From Zunongwangia sp. ESRF-bin46 (GTDB taxonomy: Bacteria; Bacteroidota; Bacteroidia; Flavobacteriales; Flavobacteriaceae), in assembly GCA_002631855.1 (NCBI GenBank), contig NTLF01000020.1, forward strand, positions 1-64,000: 64,000 nucleotides of DNA, in the 5' to 3' direction. The notes under the pieces are model-generated. The model searched no databases. It was not told where the DNA came from and worked only from the letters and a program-made list of their open reading frames with translations. The translations under genes were made by a program, and so were the position numbers. This document shows positions 1 to 8,419 of this stretch, piece after piece; within the stretch, counting starts at the first letter, position 1; every line of letters starts with the position of its first letter.

Positions 1-2
1 AT

Positions 3-227
3 ATTGCTGAAAGTGCTATTGACCATCAAAGGGAACATTTTAAAACATTGAGCAAAGATATAACGGATATGGTGGCGATTACAGGAACAAAGAACACACT
101 GTACCAACAATTTTGCCCTATGTACGATAAGGGTAGTGCTTGGTTAAGTACAAACAACGAGATAAGAAATCCATATTACGGCAGTAGAATGCTTAAATGC
201 GGCAAAGTACAAAAGACTATTCAGTAG
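3..227 (+). CDS. C-terminal fragment of a DUF3347-type metal-binding protein (adaptor-like)
   Basis: Open from the left edge of the window; 74 residues are visible before the TAG stop. The end contains a Cys-Pro-Met start ([13 protein letters not shown]), then NEIRNPYYG and a final LKCG. The same layout closes the CusB-like adaptor at 9755-11491 (KCPMANN, WLS, KEIKNPYYG, LTCG), so the two proteins share a DUF3347-type tail thought to bind copper or another metal. Whether the missing front is an RND adaptor or a stand-alone periplasmic metal-binding protein cannot be seen. It is followed by about 490 non-coding bases, so it probably ends a separate transcription unit. Confidence 0.75.
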   Translation: MAESAIDHQREHFKTLSKDITDMVAITGTKNTLYQQFCPMYDKGSAWLSTNNEIRNPYYGSRMLKCGKVQKTIQ

Positions 228-318
228 GTAATCCCTTCCCTAAGCATTTTTTGTTGTTCTACTTTATTAGTTAACAGAATACATAAGATGTCCGGAATAT
301 CTTGAGTAGTCATTAAGT

Positions 319-375
319 CCTGTCGTGGGAAGGAAAAATAGATGATGGTTAGTGTTAGTTCCTTCCCAGGTAAGG
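319..375. repeat. Imperfect inverted repeat 1
   Basis: Arms 319-335 and 359-375. The inner nine bases (GGGAAGGAA with TTCCTTCCC) pair perfectly and the outer part pairs with a few mismatches (about 14 of 17). The 23-base loop carries the TGGTTAGTG motif. First member of the four-hairpin array. Confidence 0.7.
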
Positions 376-388
376 CAAAAATTTAAGT

Positions 389-450
389 CCTAATAAGAGA
401 GAGGGTGCATACTTTTTGGTTGGTTAATGAAACCCTTTCTCTTAATTAGG
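389..450. repeat. Imperfect inverted repeat 2
   Basis: Arms 389-406 (CCTAATAAGAGAGAGGGT) and 432-450, which pair along nearly their full length with one bulged base and one mismatch. The loop contains TTGGTTGGTTAATG. Second member of the array. Confidence 0.7.
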
Positions 451-495
451 CACAACAGATTTTGTAAAATAGAAAAGTTGATTTGGTTAGTAGCA

Positions 496-557
496 GCCTG
501 CACAAGGGAGAGGGATTAACCCCCTAAAATAATAACATCTCTCTTCTTTTGTCAGGC
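496..557. repeat. Imperfect inverted repeat 3
   Basis: Arms 496-516 and 537-557. The outer GCCTG/CAGGC pairs perfectly, followed by a purine-rich arm (ACAAGGGAGAGGGAT) facing a pyrimidine-rich arm with several mismatches. The TTGGTTAGT motif lies just outside the left arm here, not in the loop. Confidence 0.6.
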
Positions 558-595
558 AATTTAAAACTTTTGAAAAAGAGAAGTTTAGTGAAGAG

Positions 596-667
596 TACTT
601 GATTTTGGGAGGTGAACATTTGAAATGGTTGATTGGTTAATACCAGTTCGCCTCTCATTATCAAGTA
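596..667. repeat. Imperfect inverted repeat 4
   Basis: Arms 596-617 and 646-667: TACTTGAT and GAGG/GAAC blocks pair over 22 positions with about four mismatches. The 28-base loop carries GATTGGTTAATA. Last member of the array, ending about 50 bases before the small gene at 718. Confidence 0.7.
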
Positions 668-717
668 TAAATTTAGGGTTTCAGCTTCATTAAAGAAAGC
701 AGAAATATAAATAGGTA

Positions 718-858
718 ATGAAAGATTGTTGCAATACAGGTAATAGCACAGCGCAGAATAAGAACCCGTTAAAAAAGTGGTTCAATTATATAATATATAC
801 TGTTATAGCCGTCGTAGTTCTTGGGGCTATGGCACTACAGCTGATAGGGACTAATTAA
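718..858 (+). CDS. 46-residue cysteine-tagged single-pass membrane protein
   Basis: The ORF begins with ATG at 718 and encodes 46 residues. The N-terminus carries a MKDCC motif, then a basic stretch (NPLKKWFNY), then one hydrophobic segment (about residues 25-43, VIAVVVLGAMALQLI). The stop lies 12 bases before the next gene, so it is very likely the first gene of the copper operon. Paired cysteines ahead of a membrane span are compatible with a metal-handling or anchoring role. That is inference; I do not recognise a named family. Confidence 0.6.
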   Translation: MKDCCNTGNSTAQNKNPLKKWFNYIIYTVIAVVVLGAMALQLIGTN

Positions 859-870
859 AAACCATAAAAG

Positions 871-1518
871 ATGAATACAAAACATTTTTTTTCAATCATT
901 TTGGTCATTGCCTTCTTAGGTAGTTTGACCAAAACATTTGCCTTAAATGAAGAACGAAATAGCCTTGATGCAACTGAATTATCGGTCAGCATAGCATCAG
1001 CTGTACAATCAGATTCCGTGAAAGCAGATTTTGATGCGTTTCCCAACCTACACCCTATGGTCGTACATTTTCCCATTGTACTATTGCTGTTAGCGGTGGT
1101 TTTACAATTGATACAGTTGTTTACCTTGAACCGGACAATGGATTGGGTCATCCTCTTAATGGTTGGTTCTGGGTTTATTGGGGCGTATGTTGCCGGAACA
1201 TTTGTGCACCCGCACACAGAAGGACTTACCGAAATGGCAAAAAGCGTACTGGAACAACACGATAAATATGCCGATTGGACACTATGGTCAAGTGCCCTTG
1301 CAGCAGTTCTGAAAATAGTAAGCCTGTTTTGGGTCAAACTAAAGCGTGGTTTTGAAATAGTCGTTTTTTTAGTTATGGCCTTTTCGGCATATTCAGTTTC
1401 CGAAGCAGGGCATTATGGTTCACAGTTGGTATACATAGAGGGAGTTGGCCCACAAGGAAATTATATTGAAACCGAAAGCGAAGAAGGTCACGAAGAAAGT
1501 GATGGGCATTCCCATTAA
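871..1518 (+). CDS. DUF2231-type membrane protein with His-rich tail
   Basis: This 215-residue protein has an N-terminal signal sequence (residues 1-24) and then the DUF2231-like signature LHPMVVHFPIVLLLLAVVL. Three to four further hydrophobic segments follow. The C-terminus is acidic and histidine-rich (EEGHEESDGHSH), which could bind metal. DUF2231 proteins commonly sit near redox and metal-resistance genes, but their function is not established. It lies 12 bases after the small cysteine-tagged gene and 9 bases before the FMN protein, so co-transcription is likely. Confidence 0.8.
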   Translation: MNTKHFFSIILVIAFLGSLTKTFALNEERNSLDATELSVSIASAVQSDSVKADFDAFPNLHPMVVHFPIVLLLLAVVLQLIQLFTLNRTMDWVILLMVGSGFIGAYVAGTFVHPHTEGLTEMAKSVLEQHDKYADWTLWSSALAAVLKIVSLFWVKLKRGFEIVVFLVMAFSAYSVSEAGHYGSQLVYIEGVGPQGNYIETESEEGHEESDGHSH

Positions 1519-1527
1519 ACAAGAGCA

Positions 1528-3033
1528 ATGAGAAAAGAATTTATCATAACAAGCATCATTTTGGTTTTGGCATTGGCGGCCATAATCATTTTGTACCCAT
1601 TTTTATGGTGGCTCTCATTGGTATTACTTCCTTTTTTGATTTTAGGCCTATTTGATTATTTTCAAGAATCAGACAATATAAGGCGTAATTATCCACTTTT
1701 TGGAAGAGTAACTACCTTTTTGGAAAAAGAGCGCCACGTTGTCCAAGAATCCCTTTTGCTTAACAGAACAGAAGGAAAGCCCTTTAACTGGATACAGAAA
1801 GAAATAGTTTATAAGCGTGCCGCAAATGTCAATAAAAGCCAACCCTTTGGCACACAAATACCATACGGTGAAGTCGGTCGGGAATGGTTTGTTCATTCAA
1901 CGTATCCAGCAAAAGAAGTTAATGATGATTTTAGGGTAACAGTTGGAAGTTCCAATTGTGATAAACCCTATTCTGCAAGCATTCTGAATCTTGCGGGAAT
2001 GAGCTATGGCTCAATAAGCAAAAATGCGACCTTGGCTCTTAATGGTGGTGCTAAAATAGCTGGTTTTGCCCAAAATACGGGTGAAGGTGGTTTTACACCC
2101 TATCATCAGGAATATGGAGCTGACATCATATTTCAAATCGGAACCGGCTATTTCGGATGCCGTACTGAAGAAGGTAATTTTGACCCAGAAAAATTCAATA
2201 ATATCGCAGTAAACGAGGTGGTAAAAATGATTGAGATCAAAATTTCCCAAGGAGCCAAACCAGGGTTTGGTGCCATACTACCTGCAAAGAAAAATACAGA
2301 AGAAATCGCAAAATTCAGGCATGTTGAAAAGGGTACAGAAATTCTATCGCCACCGTATCATTCGGCCTTTGGAAACGATGAACAGATGATTTCTTTCGTT
2401 GAAAAATTGAGAAAACTTTCCAATGGCAAGCCCATAGGAATAAAACTATGTATAGGACAGAAGGATGAAGTTGAAAAAATGATTCGAGGTTTCGCTGAAA
2501 AGCAAAATTACCCCGATTTCATTTCCATTGACGGAGCAGAAGGTGGCTCTGGTGCTGCCCATATGGAATCCCTACATTGGGCAGGGCTTCCCATAGTGGA
2601 GGCTGTTCATTTTGTTCATTCCACATTAACAAAATACAAGCTGCGTGATGAAATAACTTTGATAGCAGCAGGGAAAATCATTTCGGCTTTTGACATCTAT
2701 CGAATGCTTGCACTTGGAGCAGATGCCTGCTATAGTGCCAGAGGAATGATGTTTGCTCTAGGCTGTGTACAATCGTTAAAATGTAATCTTGATACTTGTC
2801 CCACGGGCATTACCACTATGGTGCCGTCAAGGGTAGAATCATTGGTCGTAGAAGACAAGAAGACCAAGGTGGCTAATTACCATAAAAATACGATAGAAGC
2901 TTTTAAAGAGTTGCTGGGTTCAATGGGACTTGAAAACAGAAAAGGTATACATAAAAAATACATTTTTAGACGAATAAACGAAACCGAAACCAAGACATAT
3001 GAAGAAATTTTTATAAAACCCTCAAAGGAATGA
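1528..3033 (+). CDS. Membrane-anchored FMN-binding glutamate-synthase-family protein
   Basis: 501 residues. Residues 5-45 form one or two membrane segments, followed by the GltS FMN-binding barrel seen in the large subunit of glutamate synthase: the NLAGMSYGSISKNA, GEGGFTPYH and DGAEGGSGAAH blocks. Near residue 415, the spacing CVQSLKCNLDTCPTG (C-x5-C-x4-C) matches the 3Fe-4S ligands of glutamate synthase. No glutaminase domain is present, so this is not a full glutamate synthase. The family is annotated only as FMN-binding glutamate synthase family protein and its substrate is unknown. Its last codons overlap the next gene by ATGA, indicating translational coupling with the channel protein. 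Confidence 0.88.
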   Translation: MRKEFIITSIILVLALAAIIILYPFLWWLSLVLLPFLILGLFDYFQESDNIRRNYPLFGRVTTFLEKERHVVQESLLLNRTEGKPFNWIQKEIVYKRAANVNKSQPFGTQIPYGEVGREWFVHSTYPAKEVNDDFRVTVGSSNCDKPYSASILNLAGMSYGSISKNATLALNGGAKIAGFAQNTGEGGFTPYHQEYGADIIFQIGTGYFGCRTEEGNFDPEKFNNIAVNEVVKMIEIKISQGAKPGFGAILPAKKNTEEIAKFRHVEKGTEILSPPYHSAFGNDEQMISFVEKLRKLSNGKPIGIKLCIGQKDEVEKMIRGFAEKQNYPDFISIDGAEGGSGAAHMESLHWAGLPIVEAVHFVHSTLTKYKLRDEITLIAAGKIISAFDIYRMLALGADACYSARGMMFALGCVQSLKCNLDTCPTGITTMVPSRVESLVVEDKKTKVANYHKNTIEAFKELLGSMGLENRKGIHKKYIFRRINETETKTYEEIFIKPSKE

Positions 3034-3578
3034 GTGACGAAAAGGACATAGAAACCACGGCTGCCTTTTATGGGCAACTTTTCAATAGTTCAAAGTACGT
3101 ACTATTGGTAGTACTTATTGCTACTGCTATCGGGCTGTATGTCTTGCCTAATATTAATGCTACCTATGCTTTGATTATACTATTAGCCCTTACGCTAATA
3201 AAGATAGGATTTATCATAGCCTTATCTTTTAATCAATTGATGAAAATTATCGCAAAGAGCCATTTGCTGAGCCACGTTTTGGTGTTATTCGGATTTTTAA
3301 TTGTTCTGATTGTACTTTCATTTGCCATAGATTATATAGCATTACTTTGTTTTGATTCTGCTCATTTTAAAATAAATAATAGTTTGGAAAATAAAGGGCT
3401 GTTGGCATTTTTCGATATGTCCTATTTCAGTTTAATTACATTCTCATCTGTAGGCTACGGTGATATAGTTCCAATAACGGTTACAGCTAAAACCTTGGTG
3501 GCACTTGAGGTGGCTCTTCGATTTTTTGTACTTGTTTTTGGTATAGCAAATGTGAATAGAATTCGAGTAAATAAATAA
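3030..3578 (+). CDS. Potassium-channel-family (Ion_trans_2) membrane protein
   Basis: 182 residues. Three or more hydrophobic segments are visible, and near residue 138 a canonical K+ selectivity filter within a pore loop: ITFSSVGYGDIVP. A final membrane helix follows (LEVALRFFVLVFGIANV). No cytoplasmic RCK/TrkA regulatory domain is attached. The start overlaps the stop of the FMN/Fe-S protein by four bases (ATGA), so the two are probably made together. The K+ channel fold is well supported by the filter; its physiological role inside a copper operon is inference. Confidence 0.88.
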   Translation: MSDEKDIETTAAFYGQLFNSSKYVLLVVLIATAIGLYVLPNINATYALIILLALTLIKIGFIIALSFNQLMKIIAKSHLLSHVLVLFGFLIVLIVLSFAIDYIALLCFDSAHFKINNSLENKGLLAFFDMSYFSLITFSSVGYGDIVPITVTAKTLVALEVALRFFVLVFGIANVNRIRVNK

Positions 3579-3593
3579 CCAATAAAAGCCGAT

Positions 3594-4073
3594 ATGATGA
3601 AAAAACTAAAACTAACTGCAATCTTAACGCTAATCTTAATGACGACAAGTCAAATGTTCGGTCAAGACGTAAATACAGAAATGCAAGCCGTACTGAAAGT
3701 AATGAAAACCTATAAAGATGCGCTGCAAAACTTAACGACCAAAGATACTTTCGAGTTATTTACTAAAGACTCTGAAGTGTTTGAATCCGGGAGTGTTGAG
3801 GGTTCTTATGCACACTATATAGAACACCATTTGGGGCCAGAATTAGGACATTTCAAGAAGTTTGAATTTTCAGATTATGAGATTGATGCAGAAGTAGACT
3901 TGCCCTACGCCTTTACTACCGAAACCTACATCTATACAATCGTTCTCAACCCAGATGATAAAGGCAAAAGTAGAACGATAAAGAAAAAAGGGGTGGCAAC
4001 TTCTATCCTTAAGAAGATAGATGATAAATGGCAGATAGTAAAAACACATTCGTCATCAAGGAATGTAAAGTAA
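3594..4073 (+). CDS. Secreted NTF2-like (SnoaL/DUF4440-type) protein
   Basis: 159 residues with a clear signal peptide (residues 1-23, ending around TSQMFG). The mature part has the alpha+beta character of NTF2-like proteins: an N-terminal helix (AVLKVMKTYKDALQNLTTKDTFELF) and a conserved ending DDKWQIVKTHSSSR, typical of DUF4440/SnoaL-like domains. Similar proteins occur beside CopA and permease genes in Bacteroidota metal clusters (from general knowledge). No catalytic residues can be assigned. A second ATG three bases downstream (3597) is an equally good start. Confidence 0.75.
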   Translation: MMKKLKLTAILTLILMTTSQMFGQDVNTEMQAVLKVMKTYKDALQNLTTKDTFELFTKDSEVFESGSVEGSYAHYIEHHLGPELGHFKKFEFSDYEIDAEVDLPYAFTTETYIYTIVLNPDDKGKSRTIKKKGVATSILKKIDDKWQIVKTHSSSRNVK

Positions 4074-4083
4074 AATTTAAGCT

Positions 4084-5310
4084 GTGAGTGAATTCTTAAA
4101 ACAATGGGGCGAAGCTGCCTATACGACCACCGGATTTTTCTGGATGGCACTTTGGGCATTCATCTTGGGCTACATCATCAGTAGTATGATACAGATTTTC
4201 GTGACCGAAAAACGGATGCAGAAAACAATGGGAAAAGATGAATCCAAAAGTGTGCTTTTAGGTATGTTTTTCGGATTTATAAGTAGTTCGTGCAGCTTTG
4301 CTGCGCTGGCGAGTGCTAAGTCTCTTTTCAAAAAGGGGGCAAGCTTTGTCTCTTCAATTGCATTTCTCTTGGCATCGACCAATTTGGTTATCGAATTGGG
4401 GATTATCATTTCTATTTTCTTGGGATGGCAATTTGTTGTTGGGGAATATGTAGGTGGTCTATTGCTCATACTCATTTGTTGGGTTCTCATTCGGATTATA
4501 AATCCCAAAAAACTCATTAAAAAAGCGAAAAATAACCTTGAAGGGAAGGATGATGATGAAATAGATGATTCCAAAGACTGGAAAAAGCAGATACAACAGG
4601 AAGATAGCTGGGTACGGGTCGCGAAGAAGTATAAAATGGAATGGCAGATGGTCTGGAAGGACGTAACAGTAGGCTTTACCATTGCAGGAATCGTAGCGGC
4701 ATTTGTCCCTGATTCATTTTTCCAAACCCTGTTTATCAATAGTGGTCAAGGCAAAACGGATTTTACGTTTCTCGAAGTTCTGGAACATATTGTTGTGGGA
4801 CCAGTTGCCGCATTTTTAACTTTTATCGGTTCTATGGGCAACATACCCTTAGCAGCCCTGCTTTTTGGCAAAGGTGTAAGTTTTGCAGGGGTTATGGCAT
4901 TTATTTTTAGCGATTTGTTGGTTTTCCCCGTACTACGAATTAACGCCAAATATTACGGATGGAAAATGTCCCTTTTTATCTTGTTCCTTTTATTTACAGC
5001 CTTGATAGGGACCTCGTTGGTCTTACATTACTCTTTTGATTTGTTGAGCATTTTGCCAGACCCTTCACAGGTTAAAATTCAAGACAAAGAGCATTTCAAA
5101 ATTGATTACACCTTCTATTTAAATATCGCTTTCCTTGCTATTTCGGCGTATCTCATTTATCTCGGATTTTTCAAGAAAAAAGATGTGGAACACTCAATGA
5201 GTGAAATGGCACCAAAAAGTCCATTACTGGAAACAATATTAAAATATGCGGCCTTCATTTGCTATGTGTGGTTAGCAGGTGGATTGATTGTAAAATTCTT
5301 TATACAATAA
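4084..5310 (+). CDS. Permease of the DUF318/ArsP family
   Basis: 408 residues starting from GTG at 4084; no in-frame ATG fits better and the preceding stop is 10 bases away. About ten hydrophobic segments occur in two groups (residues 15-145 and 195-300, with two more near the C-terminus), separated by a charged cytoplasmic loop (about 145-185, KKAKNNLEGKDDDE). The SSSCSFAALASAKSLF block in the first half and GSMGNIPLAALLFGKG in the second correspond to the repeated permease motifs of PF03773. Family members move organoarsenicals or other small toxic compounds. The substrate here is unknown, but the position directly before copA suggests metal detoxification. Confidence 0.82.
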   Translation: MSEFLKQWGEAAYTTTGFFWMALWAFILGYIISSMIQIFVTEKRMQKTMGKDESKSVLLGMFFGFISSSCSFAALASAKSLFKKGASFVSSIAFLLASTNLVIELGIIISIFLGWQFVVGEYVGGLLLILICWVLIRIINPKKLIKKAKNNLEGKDDDEIDDSKDWKKQIQQEDSWVRVAKKYKMEWQMVWKDVTVGFTIAGIVAAFVPDSFFQTLFINSGQGKTDFTFLEVLEHIVVGPVAAFLTFIGSMGNIPLAALLFGKGVSFAGVMAFIFSDLLVFPVLRINAKYYGWKMSLFILFLLFTALIGTSLVLHYSFDLLSILPDPSQVKIQDKEHFKIDYTFYLNIAFLAISAYLIYLGFFKKKDVEHSMSEMAPKSPLLETILKYAAFICYVWLAGGLIVKFFIQ

Positions 5311-5312
5311 CT

Positions 5313-7814
5313 ATGAAACACAAATATCACATACACGGTATGACCTGCAATGGTTGTAGAAAACACGTTGAAGAAACGCTTTCTAAAGTAGAAGGTGTTA
5401 CCAATGCAACTGTAGATTTAGAAAAAGCTGAAACGACCATTGAAATGGAATCCCATATTCCAATAGAGAAATTTCAAGAGGCGCTTAAAGCCGATGGTGG
5501 GCAATACAGCATCCATCAGAATGGCGAACATCAGCATACCCACGATAAACAGAAGGTTGAGAAACCTAAGGGTAAAGGGACGGGAACATTCTATTGTCCG
5601 ATGCATTGCGAAGGCGATAAAACCTATGACCAACCAGGCGACTGTCCTGTTTGCGGCATGGATTTGGTTGAAGAAGTTAACATAACGGCTACTTCCGACA
5701 CCCAATATACCTGCCCGATGCATCCCGAAATCGTAAAAGACGAACCGGGAAGCTGTCCAATCTGTGGGATGGATTTAGTTCCTATGGAACCCGACCTTTC
5801 CGCAGAGGAAAAGACCTATAAAAAATTACTGAAAAAGTTCTGGATAGCGGTCGCTTTCACATTGCCCATTTTCATTATTGCAATGTCCGAAATGCTGACC
5901 AATAATCCACTTTACGATATTTTGGAATTAAAATACTGGAACTGGATTCAATTTGTACTTTCCATTCCTGTGGTTTTCTATGCCACTTGGATGTTTTTTG
6001 AACGTGCCTACCGCAGTATCAAAACGTGGAACCTCAATATGTTCACGCTTATCGGTATCGGTGCAGGCGTTGCTTGGCTCTTTAGTGTGTTCGGAATGCT
6101 CGTGCCAGATTTTTTCCCTGACCAATTCAAGACCGAAGCGGGTACGGTTCACGTCTATTTTGAGGCGGCTACGGTCATTTTAACCTTGGTATTGCTTGGT
6201 CAAGTCCTCGAAGCTCGTGCGCATAGCAAGACCAATTCAGCAGTCAAGGAACTTTTAAAATTAGCACCGAATAAGGCGGTTAAAGTGGTAGATGGCGAAG
6301 AACAGGAAGTGGCCATCGATAAAATTAAATTGGGCGATATCCTACGTGTGAAGCCGGGCGATAAGATTCCCGTGGATGGGGTTATTACCGAAGGCGAAAC
6401 TTCCATCGATGAATCGATGATTACAGGCGAACCCATTCCAGTAAACAAATCTACCGATGATAAAGTAAGCAGCGGCACTATTAATGGCAATCAATCCTTT
6501 TTAATGAAAGCTGAAAAGGTAGGTTCCGATACCTTGTTATCACAGATTATACAGATGGTCAACGATGCCAGTCGTAGCCGTGCACCCATCCAGAAATTGG
6601 CCGATACCGTTTCGGGATATTTCGTACCAATCGTTGTTATAATCGCTGCTTTGACCTTCGGCATTTGGGCAATTTGGGGTCCGGAACCGGCCTATGTATA
6701 TGCCTTGGTCAATGCCATTGCCGTATTAATTATCGCTTGTCCCTGTGCTTTGGGGCTTGCGACACCAATGTCCGTTATGGTCGGTGTCGGTAAAGGTGCA
6801 CAAAATGGTGTGCTCATAAAGAATGCCGAAGCTCTTGAAAAAATGGATAAGGTAGATACCCTCATTGTCGATAAGACCGGAACGATAACTGAAGGAAAAC
6901 CTACAGTTGAGAAAATGGGATCTTTCGACAACGGTTTTACGGAAAGCGAAGTGCTACAGTTTATTGTTTCCCTTAACAGCCAAAGTGAACATCCGCTCGC
7001 AGAAGCCACCGTAAAATATGGAAAAGAACAAAACGCAGAGTTTTTAAACGCAGATGGATTCAATGCAGTTACCGGAAAAGGGGTTGAAGGTAAAGTGAAC
7101 AATAAGGAAGTGGCTTTAGGCAACGCCAAAATGATGGAACAGGCAAATGCCACGCTTACCGAAGCTATGAAAAACGAGGCACAATCCTACCAAAAACAAG
7201 GGAAAACGGTTTCCTATCTCGCAGTAAATGGTAAGGTTTCTGGCTACGTGGTCATAGGTGATAAAATAAAGGAAACGAGCGCAAAAGCTATCAAGGATTT
7301 GCAGGATAAGGGAATTGCAGTCATTATGCTTACTGGTGATAATCACGACACCGCCCAAGCTGTCGCGGATGAACTTAACCTTGCGGATTTTCAAGCAAGT
7401 ATGCTGCCAGAGAACAAATTACAAGAAGTCGAGAAATTACAAGAGCAAGGCAAGGTGGTTGCAATGGCAGGCGACGGCATCAACGATGCACCTGCACTCG
7501 CTAAAAGTGATGTAGGCATCGCAATGGGAACAGGAACAGATGTCGCCATTGAAAGTGCAGCCATTACCTTGGTGAAAGGCGATTTACACGGTATCGTAAA
7601 GGCAAAAAACCTAAGTGATGCAGTAATGCGCAATATCAAACAAAACCTCTTTTTTGCAATGATTTATAACACGCTGGGTATCCCTATTGCAGCAGGACTA
7701 CTGTATCCGTTTTTCGGAATACTCTTATCGCCAATGATTGCGGCCTTGGCAATGAGCTTTAGTTCGGTTTCGGTAATTGCCAACTCATTACGTCTAAAAA
7801 GTAAAAACATATAA
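5313..7814 (+). CDS. copA: Copper-translocating P1B-type ATPase (CopA) with HMA and two heavy-metal-binding modules
   Basis: 833 residues from ATG at 5313, two bases after the permease stop. An upstream in-frame start at 5259 would lie inside the permease and lacks the metal-binding beginning, so it was rejected. Domains: HMA domain with MTCNGC (C12, C15); two tandem YHS-like heavy-metal-binding modules (about 94-119 and 133-158), each with CPMH and CPxCGMDL; membrane segments; CPC ion-binding motif in IACPCALGLATP (C476, C478); phosphorylation motif DKTGT (D520); SEHPLAE histidine-proline motif; and GDGINDAPAL near 720. This is a Cu(I)-exporting ATPase of the inner membrane. Confidence 0.95.
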   Translation: MKHKYHIHGMTCNGCRKHVEETLSKVEGVTNATVDLEKAETTIEMESHIPIEKFQEALKADGGQYSIHQNGEHQHTHDKQKVEKPKGKGTGTFYCPMHCEGDKTYDQPGDCPVCGMDLVEEVNITATSDTQYTCPMHPEIVKDEPGSCPICGMDLVPMEPDLSAEEKTYKKLLKKFWIAVAFTLPIFIIAMSEMLTNNPLYDILELKYWNWIQFVLSIPVVFYATWMFFERAYRSIKTWNLNMFTLIGIGAGVAWLFSVFGMLVPDFFPDQFKTEAGTVHVYFEAATVILTLVLLGQVLEARAHSKTNSAVKELLKLAPNKAVKVVDGEEQEVAIDKIKLGDILRVKPGDKIPVDGVITEGETSIDESMITGEPIPVNKSTDDKVSSGTINGNQSFLMKAEKVGSDTLLSQIIQMVNDASRSRAPIQKLADTVSGYFVPIVVIIAALTFGIWAIWGPEPAYVYALVNAIAVLIIACPCALGLATPMSVMVGVGKGAQNGVLIKNAEALEKMDKVDTLIVDKTGTITEGKPTVEKMGSFDNGFTESEVLQFIVSLNSQSEHPLAEATVKYGKEQNAEFLNADGFNAVTGKGVEGKVNNKEVALGNAKMMEQANATLTEAMKNEAQSYQKQGKTVSYLAVNGKVSGYVVIGDKIKETSAKAIKDLQDKGIAVIMLTGDNHDTAQAVADELNLADFQASMLPENKLQEVEKLQEQGKVVAMAGDGINDAPALAKSDVGIAMGTGTDVAIESAAITLVKGDLHGIVKAKNLSDAVMRNIKQNLFFAMIYNTLGIPIAAGLLYPFFGILLSPMIAALAMSFSSVSVIANSLRLKSKNI

Positions 7815-7833
7815 TCTAACTAATTGAATACTT

Positions 7834-8418
7834 ATGAAATATAAAATTTTGATAATCCTATTGGTAGTTGCTGTCAGCGGATGTAAAAACGAAGGAAAGA
7901 ACAATTCCGAAATAGGGACAGAACACAATCATACCCAAAGTGAACCTAAATCCGAGAACAAAAAATCCCTTAGCCCACATACATCGGCAATGGCGATGAT
8001 AGGCGATGCACATATCCATATAGATTATTCGTCGCCAGGCGTAAGAGATAGAATTATTTTCGGTGGACTGTTGGCTTACGACCAAGTCTGGCAGGCTGGT
8101 GCCCATATGGCTACTTGGTTGGAAACAAATAAGGATTTAGAAATTGACGGTAAAGAATTGAAAGCTGGGAAATACGGGTTTTTTGTAATTCCAAATCAGG
8201 AAGAATGGACAGTCATTTTCAACAGGAATTGGAACCAACACGGTAAGGACGACTATACTGAAAAAGATGATGTATTAAGATTTAAAGTGACACCTAAAAT
8301 TTCCGAAGAAATTAAAGAACATTTAGAGTATAAAGTAGATAAAACAACTGAGACTTCCGGAACAATATCAATGAGTTGGGAAAAAGTAACGATTGAATTT
8401 CCTTTTGAAATAAAATAA
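7834..8418 (+). CDS. DUF2911 lipoprotein
   Basis: 194 residues. A lipoprotein signal (LLVVAVSGC, lipidated Cys near residue 17) precedes a hydrophilic His-containing linker (TEHNHTQSE) and a DUF2911 domain (about 45-190: SPGVRDRIIFGGLL, VWQAGAHMATWLE, LKAGKYGFFVIP, WTVIFNRNWNQHG). DUF2911 proteins are widespread in Bacteroidota with no established activity. The position 19 bases after copA and one base before the PepSY gene places it in the copper operon. The histidines before and at the start of the domain might bind metal (inference). Confidence 0.85.
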   Translation: MKYKILIILLVVAVSGCKNEGKNNSEIGTEHNHTQSEPKSENKKSLSPHTSAMAMIGDAHIHIDYSSPGVRDRIIFGGLLAYDQVWQAGAHMATWLETNKDLEIDGKELKAGKYGFFVIPNQEEWTVIFNRNWNQHGKDDYTEKDDVLRFKVTPKISEEIKEHLEYKVDKTTETSGTISMSWEKVTIEFPFEIK

Positions 8419-8419
8419 T

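Larger units (their letters stand above)
228..717. other. 490-base non-coding region with a hairpin array
   Basis: No convincing ORF or known RNA family was recognised. The region is filled by four consecutive imperfect inverted repeats (319-375, 389-450, 496-557, 596-667), each with arms of 17-22 bases and loops of 20-28 bases. A short motif of the form TGGTTARTR recurs near 346, 421, 484 and 634, inside or next to the hairpins. It could be an array of recombination or protein-binding sites, a structured leader of the copper operon that starts at 718, or debris of small palindromic repeats. Confidence 0.7.

Noticed and set aside
228-717. CRISPR array
   Set aside because: The repeats are palindromes with different stem sequences and no regular identical direct repeats or spacers.
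228-717. Integron attC array
   Set aside because: Hairpin sizes fit loosely, but no cassette ORFs, no integrase and no convincing core sites are visible; kept only as one possible reading.
855-1337. Antisense ORF opposite the DUF2231 gene
   Set aside because: Shadow of the real gene with low-complexity serine/cysteine content.
4170-4739. Antisense ORF within the permease gene
   Set aside because: Composition follows the permease reading frame; no start context or domain.
5259-5312. Longer start for the copper ATPase
   Set aside because: It lies inside the permease gene and adds 18 residues without HMA similarity; ATG at 5313 starts the conserved front.
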